NCBI GenBank assembly: GCA_030704615.1 | Contig: CM060734.1 | Location: forward strand, 37,278,042 to 37,342,041 | Length of the DNA: 64,000 nt | Reading direction: 5' to 3' | DNA from: Takakia lepidozioides | Taxonomy: Eukaryota > Streptophyta > Takakiopsida > Takakiales > Takakiaceae | Part shown: one piece after another, positions 34,996 through 46,387 of the stretch | How the letters are laid out: every line of letters starts with the position of its first letter | How positions within the stretch are numbered: the first letter of the stretch is position 1 | Position numbers and translations under genes: made by a program | Notes under the pieces: generated by a model | The model's input: only the letters and a program-made list of their open reading frames with translations | What the model was told of the DNA's origin: nothing | Databases searched by the model: none

Positions 34996-37318
34996 ATGTT
35001 TTGGTCATACAGTATGGCAGGGTTGAGTCAGGCACTTTTGGGCATCTCCACCATGACCACTACTTTTGAGAGAGGACCACCAAAGGGATTCAGTAAGAAT
35101 TCTTCTTTCACTGTTGAGGATGTAAAGACACTATGCAAGACTGGACAATGGAAAGAAGCACTGCAGATTTTGAACCACCAAGGCATTTCAGCAGACTCCG
35201 AGGTGTATGTCTGCCTTCTGCAGGAGTGCAGTAAAATGAAAGACTTGTCAGTGGGAAAGCAGTTGCATGCCCACATTATCCAGAGTGCACACAAACCAAA
35301 TATCCTTCTACTGAACACGCTTGTCAACATGTATGCCAAGTGTGGAAGTGTTCTGGATGCACGCCTAGTGTTTGACAATATGCCTGTACGGAATGTGCTT
35401 ACATGGAATATAATAATGGCAGGATATGCCAAGCATGGGTGTGGTAGGGAGGCCTTGAAGCTCTATGAGAAAATGAAATGGGAAGGGGTAATACCCAACA
35501 AGGTCACATTCACTTCTGCTGTCAGTGCATGTGCCAGCCTGGCAGCTGTGGACAAGGGCAGACAAGTCCATACTGACATCTGCAAATCCGGAGTTGCTCC
35601 AGATATCATCCTGGACACTGCCCTCGTTGCCATGTATGCCAAATCTGGGAGCATAATGGATGCTCGTGAAGTGTTTGACAATATGGCACAACGAAATGTG
35701 GTCTCATGGAGTGCAATGATTGCAGGGTATGCTCAGCATGGGTGTGGTAGGGAGGCTTTCGAGATCTATGAGCAAATGTTACGGACGGGGCTGATGCCCA
35801 ATAGTGTTACATTCACTTGTGTTCTCAAGGCGTGTGCTAGTATGGCAGCCCTAGAAAAGGGCATAGAGGTCCATGCTAATATCGTCAAGGCTGGAATTGA
35901 GCCAGATATCATTTTGGAGAACATTCTTGTTGACATGTATGTTAAATGCGGAAGTATGAAGTATGCACATCAAGGCGTTTGACAATATGGCTAAACGAGA
36001 TGTAGTTTCATGGACCGCAATGATGGCTGGGTATGCTCAGCATGGGTGTGGTAGGGAGGCCCTGCAACTTTTGAACAAATGCAACAGGGAGGTGTAAAGC
36101 CAAATGTGGTCTCATGGAGTGCATTGATTGCAGGGTATGCTCAGCATGGGTTTGGCAGGGAGGCCTTTGATATTATGAGCAAATAACACGGGAAGGAGTA
36201 ACACCCAACAAAGTCACATTCATTTGCATTCTCAATGCGTGTGCCACCTTGGCTGCCCTGGAAAAGGGCATAGAGGTTCATGCTGACATCATCAAAACTG
36301 GAATTGAGCCAGATATTATTCTGGAGAACACCCTTGTTGACATGTATGCCAAATGTGGGAGTGTAAAGGCTGCACGTCAAGTGTTTAACAGTATTTCTGA
36401 ACGAGATGTGATCTCATGGAACGTGATGATTGCAGGATATGCTCAGAATGGTTGTGGTATGGAAGCCCTGCAACTGTTTCAACAAATGCAACAGGAAGGG
36501 TTGAAGGCAAATGCTATCACCTTCATATGCCTTCTCTCTGCATGTAGTCACATGGGTCTAGTGGATGAAGGCTGTCACTACTTCGATTGTATGAGTCGTA
36601 CCCTTGGCCTGACCCCTAGAGTGGAGCATTTTGGCTGTATGGCAGACCTTCTTGGTCGTTCAGGGCGATTGTATGAGGCAGAGGACTTCATTAACAAAAT
36701 GCCAATCAAACCTCAGGCTGCAGTGTGGGGGTCCTTGTTTGCTGCCTGCAGAATCTATGGCAATGTGGAGGTTGCAGAACGTGCGGCAAAACGACTCCAC
36801 AGGATCCTGCGACTTATGTGCTACTATCCAACATCTATGCTGCGGCTGGCAGGTGGGATGATACCGCGAAGGTGAGAAGAATGATGACAGACAGGTGTGT
36901 CAAAAAGGAAGCAGGTCGCTGCTGCATTGAGGTTGACAACTGCCTGCATACATTTGTTGTAGACGACAAATTGCATCCCCAGATTGAGGAAATCCATGCT
37001 GAGCTGAAGAGATTGTCTGGTCATATGAAGGAGGCTGGGTACTTTCCTGACACGCGGTTTGTATTGCATGATGTTGGGGACGAGCAAAAGGAGTTTTCTC
37101 TTTGCCACCACAGTGAGAGGCTGGCCATTGCCTTTGGGCTAATTAACACAGCCCCCGGGACACCTCTTCGTGTCATCAAGAACCTTCGGGTGTGTGGTGA
37201 CTGCCACACAGCAACCAGGTTCATGTCAAAGATTGTTGGGCGAATTATAGTTGTACGCGATGCTAACCGCTTTCATCACTTCCAACATGGAGTTTGTCCT
37301 TGTGGGGAATACTGGTGA
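34996..37318 (+). pseudogene. PPR protein with DYW domain, frameshifted
   Basis: An intronless PLS-class pentatricopeptide repeat gene. An open frame runs from 34996 (or the ATG at 35014) to 35982 with repeats such as YVCLLQECS, LLNTLVNMYAKCG and VLTWNIIMAGYAKHG. An extra base at about 35967 and a lost base at about 36065 break it. The repeat at 36110-36190 is also frameshifted, with stops. The frame resumes at 36249-36875, then a further deletion at about 36795 moves the E/DYW region into the frame ending at 37318. The DYW domain itself looks whole: [10 protein letters not shown] (zinc and catalytic HxE), [10 protein letters not shown] and CPCGEYW at the end. DYW proteins are organellar C-to-U RNA-editing factors. 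With several frame changes this copy is most likely dead. Confidence 0.8.
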
Positions 37319-37589
37319 AATCAGCAACAGGCATGAAAGAACGATCATCCCTTCAAAGTGAGGGGAGAACCTCTGCCTGTACGCATCAAAGTTAAGGGAA
37401 TTTGGCCTACATCTGTAAAAGTTACATCTGATTATGCAACCAATTCGGCCCATTTTGGGCCTTGCAGGCGCTTAGGAGTTAAAGACGAAAACTACATATA
37501 CTCCCACTGCTTACATGCATTTCTATACAATGTGTGAGATTCTGGGACACTGCAAGACGAGAGTCTAGAAGCTGTATAATCTAGAAAAT

Positions 37590-37680
37590 TGAGCAGAATC
37601 TCGTTCCGCCCATAGAAGAATATTCTTCATATTTTGGGAATATCCAAAGAATATCTAATGGCGAAACGAGATTCTGCTCA
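37590..37680. repeat. 91-bp foldback with 21-bp arms
   Basis: TGAGCAGAATCTCGTTCCGCC (37590-37610) is repeated inverted at 37660-37680 with one mismatch, around an AT-rich loop of 49 bp. It may be a tiny MITE or a hairpin RNA source. No clear target-site duplication is seen. Confidence 0.7.
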
Positions 37681-38114
37681 GTTTGCGAGACAAACTGGCA
37701 TCTCCGAAGAATATGACGTTTGATCGTTGGAGCGTTCTAAGTTCTGGCAGGAATTTGTTGACGTATGTAATCACCAGTGAGAATGTAAATGGGAGGAAGT
37801 CGAAGATCTGTGTGAGAAAAAAACAAGAGGAGGTTGTTGGAGGAGTGACAAGTCAGGAAACATGGAAAGCCGGAGTTGTTGAATGAGGAGTGAAGCGGAA
37901 TTTGTAAGATAATTGCTGACATGAGCCTCTGTTGATCTTGGATGGTAGGACACTCGATGCTCCGGGACTTGATTGTTCTGCTAGATTGCAAAAGAATTCT
38001 CAGTCATTTGGATTTGTAGGACAGTTACAATTTGAGCGAATTTTCCACTGTTCATGCAAGATGCGGGATTGTTCAGTTTTGGTCAATTGCGTCTCTGAAG
38101 AGTGTGTTGAGATC

Positions 38115-38117
<3 letters not shown>

Positions 38118-38159
<42 letters not shown>
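38118..38159 (+). repeat. GA microsatellite
   Basis: About 21 GA units directly abut an R1 copy. Another R1 copy, at 62283, is likewise followed by a TC run. Confidence 0.9.
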
Positions 38160-38164
<5 letters not shown>

Positions 38165-38200
38165 CTCGTAAGACGTTGTTTGCCGTAGCTTGTGGCCATT
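38160..38200 (+). repeat. Dispersed repeat R1
   Basis: TTGTACTCGTAAGACGTTG and GCCGTAGCTTGTGGCCA match the R1 consensus with one deletion. Confidence 0.65.
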
Positions 38201-38262
38201 GTTGAGCGTGTTTGCGTGAAGGTGTTTCTTCACAGTCTCTTCGCAGTGTGTCATCATCAACA

Positions 38263-39359
38263 ATGGGCTTGGAGAAGGTAGAACGACCGAATGTGAATGA
38301 GGAAGCCGGGGACACAGCGCAGCAGTCCAGTGGTTCCATCACTAGACCACCCCGCCACACGTCTTCTAAGTATGACTTTGTTAAGGTAGACACTCTGGCT
38401 ATCAACTGCGGTTGGGGAAGGGGAAGCTGCCTATTCAGCCATGATATCTGGTGGCAACTCTGCCGTGAAATGTCGACTGACAGAACATCGATACCTTCGT
38501 TTTCAAAATTTGTACAGCAGATGCAATTTTGGATGATGGTTTTCTAATTGCCAGGCTAGTCGCTGATACCAAGCACCGATAAAGTACAGATGGGCCAAAA
38601 ACAACTTGGAGGGAGCGGCGCCTTGTTCTGAGCCGAACCTTAGTCCAGTTTGAATCCAGTGATTAGTTTCCTACAGTTGTGGCCTCAGGGGACCTACAGT
38701 GAAGGAAGGCTTGCTCCAGTCTTGGCTCTTATTGAAAATGACATTCACAGTGGTCTTCTGGATCTTCCCCAGTAAGCTCTTTCCATGGCATCAATTCGAA
38801 TAAGACCCAAGGAGGGTCGTAGTTGTTGCATAATTTGAAACCTCTAAAACCTGCCGCAGTTTTTGCTATCTCTCGGAATTGGCCTCACGTGCATCTGCCT
38901 CATTTCTGAATAACACCCTTGTTCATCTCTAAGTGCGAGATTAAGTTGACGCAGCCAAACAGCCCACCGTAAGCTTCATTTCGGGTTGATTGAGGTTTAT
39001 TGATACAATGCCAGCCACCAGTGTCAGTTCGACACAAAAAGATCATTACGGGTACACAATTAGAAATACCCCTTACATCCGAAGGGGAAATGAAAGGTAC
39101 TTTATAACGTCCACCCCGAAAGAAAGAGAAAAACTCTATGAGGAGAAAAAGAAGCTTTATAACGTCCCCATGGGTCCATGTGACAAAGTAGAACAATAAG
39201 AAAGAAAGGTAAGAGAGGTGGGAGGATGGACTTGCGAAGGTAGCATCAAGATTGATGGATCTCGACAAAATTAAGGTGTGTGTGGGGTGCAGGTTAGGAG
39301 AAAATGTGGACCATTATTATGTACTGTCATGCTTTCTGGTGAGCCGTATGCTCACTGTG
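38263..39359 (+). pseudogene. Truncated gene, N-terminal exons only (2-phosphoglycerate-kinase-like)
   Basis: Exon 1 (38263-38385) encodes 41 residues ending TSSKYDFVK before a GT donor. A second stretch (39276-39359) encodes LGENVDHYYVLS and SRMLTV in a compatible phase. From memory, plant P-loop proteins annotated as 2-phosphoglycerate kinase-like carry a KYDFVKV...LGDN.DHYYVLSRFLLSRMLTV segment just ahead of the kinase domain, so these look like its first two exons. Coding similarity stops exactly where the foldback element begins at 39360. No P-loop (GxxxxGKS) exon was found before SFR2. An alternative is an unrelated gene sharing this segment. Two extra codons (Gly-Cys-Arg region) sit at the start of exon 2. 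Confidence 0.5.
39095..39170 (+). repeat. Dispersed repeat R2, diverged copy
   Basis: CTTTATAACGTCC occurs at about 39100 and again at about 39155, with AGAGAAA words between them, resembling R2. Assignment is tentative. Confidence 0.4.
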
Positions 39360-40055
39360 TAGGGAATTCCAAAAAGGCCTTGATGTGAAATGCATCGCAA
39401 TTCACTTGATCACCCCCTAAAAGTGTCAACATGATACCTTTGTAAGGGTATCGAAATTTTTGATAATTCTCAAGATGAACATATTTTTTGTTTTCTTTGT
39501 CATGGGCCAGATACTAGTGTTAGGGGACTACATGGTGATGCAGGGGAATCCTTTCATCAATTGTCAGGTTTGATTTTGTCTGTTTTTTCCGGAGCCAACC
39601 ATGTTTCTTTTGCCAATGAATCACAGGAAGCTGCCGATCTGTCTCCGGCTCTGGCTCTCCCTTTCTGAGGGTGGCTTCACAACTCCACAATTTCCTCAAG
39701 GGCACAAGAAAGAGGGCCAGCAAGAATAGACGGGCAACATGTATTTTTAGCTTATACTCTTATATGTGTATAAATATAATTTGAATATATACATGTACAT
39801 ATATATTATATACAGAAATAAGTTAAAAATTATAGATTACAATTCAATTGAATTGTAGTCAGCAATTCAATTGAATTGCCAACTAGCGATTCAATTGAAT
39901 TGCGAATTGAATCGTGTGCCGACAATTCAATTGAATTGCAAATTAGGGTTAGTTCAATTGAATTGCCCTTGCAATTCAATTGAATTGCGCACTTTTAGGG
40001 GGTGATCAAGTGAATTGCGATGCATTTCACATCAAGGCCTTTTTGGAATTCCCTA
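39360..40055. mobile_element. Foldback DNA element with 66-bp perfect inverted ends
   Basis: The left arm 39360-39425 and right arm 39990-40055 are exact reverse complements over 66 bp, starting TAGGGAATTCCAAAAAGGCC. The outermost bases are TA on both sides, so a TA target duplication (Tc1/mariner-type) with the element starting at GGG is possible. The 696-bp interior has no credible protein but ends in an array of AATTCAATTGAATT palindromes (39840-39986). Identical arms suggest a young insertion. It sits at the end of coding sequence of the truncated gene ending at 39359. Confidence 0.85.
39840..39986. repeat. Array of AATTCAATTGAATT palindromes
   Basis: Six copies of the palindrome CAATTCAATTGAATTG or a close variant lie at irregular 20-30-bp spacing, with short unrelated spacers. 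Each is itself an inverted repeat, so the single strand could form a chain of small hairpins. Confidence 0.85.
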
Positions 40056-40473
40056 AATGGCCACAAGTCAATCACCAAGATAGGTGTGTAGCTCTGCTCC
40101 TCCCACATGTATCTCTGTCCGTGCTTCCACAGATAGCTGCACCCACGTGTCTTTTCTTCTTGCTCAGCCAGGAGCGAACGGTTCTTTGGGCTTTGTATAT
40201 TCTCAATCCTCCAGCCTGGGGAAATTTTCGAAGCTTGGAGCTTGACCTTATGCTTATCTCATCGTTGAAGCTATGATATCTCTTTTCGCTTAAACTTCCA
40301 AGTTTGCCAACAGCTAGGAGGACCTGTTGAAGCCGTCAACAATCCCTTTGCTGGAGCTGGCGATTTCAAATTCTCTTTTGCTTACCGGCAGGAATTGCAA
40401 TTTCGTCATCTTTGTTTGTGCTACCCCACCTTGCGATTGTTTGAGAACAGAAGAATTGTTTTCCCACCAAGTA

Positions 40474-43400
40474 ATGGCGAGAGGGCTGCGTGCGTGCTGT
40501 GTGACTGTGGTCGCGAGCATATCACTGTATTTGGCAGCGTGCATCGCTTTGTTCCCGCTCGTGTTATGGCCACCACGGCCTCGCCATTCATTTGGAGAGG
40601 GCGATGAAATTCTCGCTAATTTCTTTCAGTCTACTAGCTGCCCTTCTCACCTTTCTGCGGAGACAGGTACACACACACACTGCCAGGCTAATCTGTATAA
40701 TGGTAGGACATTACAGTTTTTTGTACACTTCTCTCCCTCCCTCCTTCTATGAGAGGCCGATTGCTGTGGGTGGGGGTACAAAAAACACCATCATGAGTAA
40801 CATAGGAGGTTGAAGTAGAAGTCACAAGAAGGGGAGGGGCCTGGCAATATTGGTTCAGCATTTGCTAGCTCATGGTGTTTTGTCACTTGTTAACTTCAGC
40901 ATGCCTCTTATTTACCAATACACATTGTATGTCTCTTCTAAAGTCTTGGTGGGATAGTGTTCTGGAATGGGCTACCTTGTTTATATCATGTTTTTATATT
41001 TAAATTACAAGGCTCTATAAATTACCCAAGGGGAAGTTTGGAAAACAAAACTAGCCTGGCTACATTCTCCTTCTTATTGTGTGTGGCATGTTTTGATGCA
41101 GGGGAATGCCAATCTTCAGAGGGAAAATTCTTTTTTGGGTTGGCAACAGCACCGGCACATGTAGAGGATAGCTTGAATGATTCATGGCTAGAGTTTGCAA
41201 GAGGTAGCAAAGGCAATTACCCGGTAAGTTTTCATCTCCCTGCCCTGCCCTTTCCTGTGGTTGGGAGCTGTGGTTACTGCTGCAATAGAACCTCACAGTC
41301 TCTGCTCCTAATGAGCTGGGCCTGGGAGCTTCCTGCCACTTACTATGAAGGATAGTCTTATGATTATCTTTCGTTTGTTTTTTCACAAGGATCCGTTGAA
41401 TTACATCTTTCTCCACATGAAGGCCGTTTTAAGCTCTGTTCAGTGCCATCTCTAGGGCTTTGGAGGAAATTTGGAAGGCTGGGACTAGGTAAATAAACCT
41501 GTTTAGATCCTAGCACTGGTATGAGCAAACAACAATAACATCAGTCCTCCTAATGCCTTCTTTTCTCTACCCTGTTCCTCCCCCTTCCTGGAAGTCCAAA
41601 TATATCGAAATACTTTGTGAAGTTTACTGTGTGCAATCGTCTTTTCCAAGAAGAGCTGCTGGTCATCTCAAGTGTAAAGAAGAATGGCCTTACTTCGTAT
41701 TGAGCGAATGGTAAGACCAAACAAAGCCATGTCAAAGGCATACTCCATAGCCATAGGCAGTTGATAGTGATTGTTGGGCTGAAGGGGGGGAAATCAGGTG
41801 AGGGCGTGGCACAATGTTCCACTTCCAGACGAACGTCTGCGTTTTTGGTCAGACCCCACGATAGAGCTAGAGCTGGCAAAAGCGGCGGGGTCGACCGTCT
41901 TCCGACTGGGGATTGACTGGGGCCGCATTGTCCCCAAGGAGCCTAGCAATGGCATTGATGAAGTGGTATGTAGATCCTTCATTGCAGTTCTGTTCTGCTC
42001 ATGCAATACATACCAAACATTTGTGCTGTCCAGAGTCACTATGTGCCTCTTTTAGAGGAGTTATGAGGACGATATTGTTTCATGTCTCTCTTCATCTCCC
42101 TCTTTCTTTTTCTGGGTGTAAGGTTGGGGTCAGTGTTCTACAGAATGCTATGGCAAACCTCCAATTGCATTTGACTGGTCGAACTACTCTGTGTGTGTGT
42201 GTCTGTGTGTCTGTCTGCATGTGTCTCACCCAGAGACGAGGGGTAAGTTAATGCTTCAAAAACTATCAATTCAGTGCAAAGCAAATTGAATAGAGGCTCT
42301 GTTAAGATGGAGCTTGCGTCAAACAATTTCAACTGTAAAGTACATTCTTCTGACAAGAAATGGGTGAAATGTTTGGGGAACAGGTGGACATGGAAGCAGT
42401 AGAACACTATAAGTGGATGTTACGAGAGGTGCGTGGCCATGACATGCGTGTGATGCTCACCCTCTTCCATCACTCATTGCCGAAATGGGCCTTTTCATTT
42501 GGTGGCTGGATCGACCCTCGCATGATCTCTTACTTTACAGACTTCACAAGGTGGGATGCAACCTCATTTGTTTCACACTTTTGTTGATCTGAACACATTT
42601 GGTGTGCATGTCACATGATTATTTGAGAGCAGCTAGCGAAATGCTTAATCTTGCAAATGAGATGCTGTTGGCTGCGAGAGTGCTCTGGCAATATGATACT
42701 GAGATTGTCACCCAGTTGAGAAGGACTATATCCCTTCGGTCTTTGGTTACTAGCCTCCAGAAGGCACCATCTTCCTGCATCCATTTAGCAGGGCATTTCA
42801 GCGGCTTTATTTGATAATTCATTGGCTGGATTTTAAGAACTCTTCCTTCAAGACATACTGTGACTGGTAGGGAGATCACAGCTAGGGTAGAAGCACCGAT
42901 CGTGGTGCATGCGCCAATGTACCCCTATTGCGCACCCATTTTTGGAAGGTGTCAGAGCATTTTTAGGCTGGGTGCACCACGATTGGCCAATAAACTTCCC
43001 CAAAGAGGAATGAACCATCTAACCCTTGTTTTACACTCAATTTTTCCTAAGTAGATGAACTCTATTGAAAATTGTTCTAACTACAAAATGATGGGGCACA
43101 TAAAGAGCTTTCCAATGGTATCTTTATTTTCTGGAATAGTTACAACCCAAGGTGCCAACTTGCGATTTAGCAGGTATTATGTAACCTGTGAAAAACTCAA
43201 ATTACTCCAAGTAGCTGAGGTCTTTTGAAAATTCTTCTAACTACATAAAGATGGGCAGATGAAGGGCTTTCCAATCGTATCTTTATCTTCTAAAATGGTC
43301 ACAATCCCAAGTTCCAGGGAACAAGGTGCACCACAAGAGGAACATGGTGCACCAAAGGATCAAGATTTCCTCTACTTCTGATGACTTTTAACCTCGAAAA

Positions 43401-46387
43401 AAGAAGAATTCCATTATACTTTCAACTAAAGAAATTTGATCCTATATAAAGCCTGTTCTCTTAAGGTATTGCATGACCTCAAAGGTGTACAGAAAGTATC
43501 TAACATTTCATTAACTTGTTGAGCCATAACCGGTGCTTCTACCCTATGTCTTGTATTGGTCCAAATTGGTGGCTAGAGCAGAATTGCTGGAGCCAACATT
43601 TTGTTTTTCTGACATGATGTCTGTACCAGCCTGTATATCAATATTCAGTGGTTCCATACCCTGGTATGTAGAGTCCCCGGGAAGATTGATATGCAGCGGG
43701 CACTATGCCCAGACGACCCAAGGGTATTCATGGCCAATGAGTGCACTATTATTATCCATTCTGTACTGGAGTGAGCCTTCCCCCATGATTGTGGTGTCCA
43801 TTCTTCTCTCCTTTCCGTCTGCCTCCCCCTTCTCCACCATTACGCTCAGTCCAAACATGGTGCATTGGCCTACGTCCACAAAGCTATGGGAATCAAATTC
43901 TTTTTTTCCTTCCTTCCTCTCTGTCTGCCTCTCTGCTCCATCTAAAAGTAGGTTCAGGGAACATGGCCACACGAGTTCTATGGCAAGCAGAAGTCCCATG
44001 ATCATCACATTCTTTTCTTCAGTTGTTCCCTCCAACCTGTTTCATTTTCTGTTCTTGTACAGGTCTGACTTCTTGAATTGATTTCTGTTGATATAACTTC
44101 CACTCTTTATGGCAACAAAAGTCCAGCACACGAGGGTTTTTGTTTGTTGCTTCTCCTAGATCTTTTACTTTGTCATCAGGTGGCATGAATGCAATACAGG
44201 TTTTCCAACGAACAATTTGGTGAGTACGTGGACTTTTGGGTGACATTCAATGAGCCACACATTTTTGCCATCCTCACTCACTGCTCTGGGACTTGGCCTC
44301 CCGGACACCAGCCATCCACTTTGGCATCACTCTTCTGCTTCACACCCTGGGGAAACTATGGCCGAGCTATGGACACCATCACGCGTGCCCACATTGCCGC
44401 ATACAATGCCCTGCATCAAGGGTAAGTACCAGAAGCTCTCAGTGTGTCAGTTGTGGTGTCTCCTCTATGATGTTTATCAGCATCGTTGAGTTACTCTATC
44501 AATCTCTTTATCTCTCCCATTCTCTTAGACTTCGTTAGCAAATTCTTACGAGTTCACTTGTTTCTCATTTCTCTGCCTTTCTGCTCTACACAAATTGTGG
44601 ACATTGGGCAGGTGAAACCTAATCAGCACATTATTTCATATCACTGTAAATATTCTGACCTATATTGGCAAGTCTATTAAAGGGAACCGAGTCTTGATAG
44701 AGCCTGGATCCGGGTTAAATCCTATTGGCAGGGATAAAAGTACAGTGGTTGGAGTGGCCCATCATGTGGGTGTGATACAGCCTTATGGCCTGCTCGATCT
44801 GCCTGTTGTCTATATCTCACGGTGGTTTACGGAATTTCATTGGACGGACGCCATTCAAGATTATCTTGACTTCTGTGGAATTAACTACTATGGACAGGTC
44901 TTTTCTCTCCTTTCTGGCTCCTTCTGGTTTGCTCTTTGGCTTGTTGAAGCTGTCTCTGTCTTATTTCCCCTTCTTCATGTTTCCTGTGTATTCTCTCTTT
45001 ATCTCCCTTGGTCACTTTGGGCCTTGTGGACAAAATATATTTGTTTGTTCTTTTCTTACCCCCTCTCCTTGGCCCACTATGATATTTACATTGTGTCACC
45101 ATGTGAACTTGCAGGAGGTTTTATCAGCTGCAGGCCTTATGCTGGTGCCAGAAGAGGAATATAGTGAAGCAGGGCGAGGGGTCTATCCTGATGGTCTTTT
45201 CCAAGTTTTGGTTTCATTTCATGCGCGATATCATACCCGCCGACCAAACCTTCGTTATATAATCACAGAAAATGGATTCGCTGATGCACGCGACATCATA
45301 CGACGGCCATATCTTCTGGAGCACTTGCTTGCAGTTCATGCTGCCATTCAGCAGGTTGGTGCCCTTTGAAATACCTTGGTCTCATTCCTCTGTCCAGTCA
45401 TCGTATGCATCTGAATTGTTTGTAACACCATGTTGTAGTGGCGGTTTCTTGCAGGGTGTGCCTGTGGATGGATACTTGCAATGGACCATTTCAGACAATT
45501 GGGAATGGGCAGACGGTTACTGTCCCAAGTTTGGCCTGGTTGATGTGGATCGCGCACGCAACCTTACCCGCAATCCTCGCCCGTCTTACTACCTCTATCA
45601 GAAGGCAAGCTCCCTTGACTAGCAGCTCTGTGTGTTATAGTGTGTATCTGTCAGACGTATGTAAATCTGCTGGACAAAATAGTCCATCTATAGCATTGCT
45701 GTGGAGTATCAGTCACTACACTGCAATGATTACCTGCACTGATGTGCTCCATCCACTTATTTGTGCGCAGGTGTCGAAAACTGGCATTGTGACGCTGGAA
45801 CAAAGAGAGAGAGAGTGGCAGACACTGCAAAACGAGATAAAGATGGGAGGTGTGCGTCCATTCTGCCGTGCAGTTGCTCCAGACAAAAGGATGTGGGCTG
45901 GTGAGTTTATCTCCTGTGCAGTGAGTTCAACTTCAAGCTTTAAATCAACTGGCAACTTGCCCCCCAACACATGCATCTTAATGAACTGGTTACAAATGTC
46001 TTCTGAGTGTCAAGTTGTGTGTGGTCAGTTGCAAATGGTCTTTGGCGCCCTCCACAAAAGTGTATTGAGGTTATAGGTCATACAGAAGAATTAACAGCTG
46101 TGACAATTTGGACAACTAACATGAAAATGTGTTCCCATCTGAACAAATCAGTGCTAAATGTCTCTGGCTCCTTGCTTGTTTCAGAGAGTCTGGACACGCC
46201 AGTTATGCGGGCGATTGCTAACCGGGATTGGCGGTTTAGCAAGTATGTGCCACCCGGGCTTTTGGTGTATGCATTGCGTTCGGTTGAGGTTGTAGGAATT
46301 TTGCTGAAGGAAGCTGTGCGCTTGTTCATGGGTGGCCAGCCTATGGATGTGAGCCTTCCCCCTGAAATCATCTCTGGAGAGCTATAA
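40474..46387 (+). CDS. SFR2: SFR2, galactolipid:galactolipid galactosyltransferase
   Basis: Ten exons give 586 residues: 40474-40666, 41102-41223, 41798-41965, 42384-42550, 44200-44421, 44732-44897, 45115-45354, 45455-45604, 45771-45900, 46185-46387. SFR2 is a glycosyl hydrolase family 1 protein of the chloroplast outer envelope. It moves galactose between monogalactosyl lipids, making oligogalactolipids that stabilise membranes in freezing or dehydration. The N-terminus has one hydrophobic anchor (about residues 8-30). FFFGLATAPAH opens the barrel, the acid/base Glu is in TFNEPH (E235) and the nucleophile in ITENG (E398). SDNWEWADGYCPKFGLV and NRDWRF near the end are SFR2-like. The start at 40474 was chosen for the anchor; in-frame ATGs extend up to 40327. 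Arabidopsis SFR2 is about 622 residues. This one lacks a Lys-rich stretch after residue 105. Intron 8 has a GC donor. Confidence 0.93.
43053..43320 (+). repeat. Imperfect direct duplication in SFR2 intron 4
   Basis: About 43053-43165 and 43210-43320 share runs such as TTCTAACTACA, GGGCTTTCCAAT and TATCTTTAT in the same order. GGTGCACCA words occur around both. It is an old tandem repeat inside a 1.65-kb intron. Confidence 0.65.

Larger units (their letters stand above)
37319..38262. other. Spacer with hairpin and GA microsatellite
   Basis: No gene is recognised. It holds the 91-bp foldback (37590-37680), a GA microsatellite (38118-38159) and an R1 copy (38160-38200). The last 60 bases may be leader of the truncated gene that starts at 38263. 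Confidence 0.5.
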
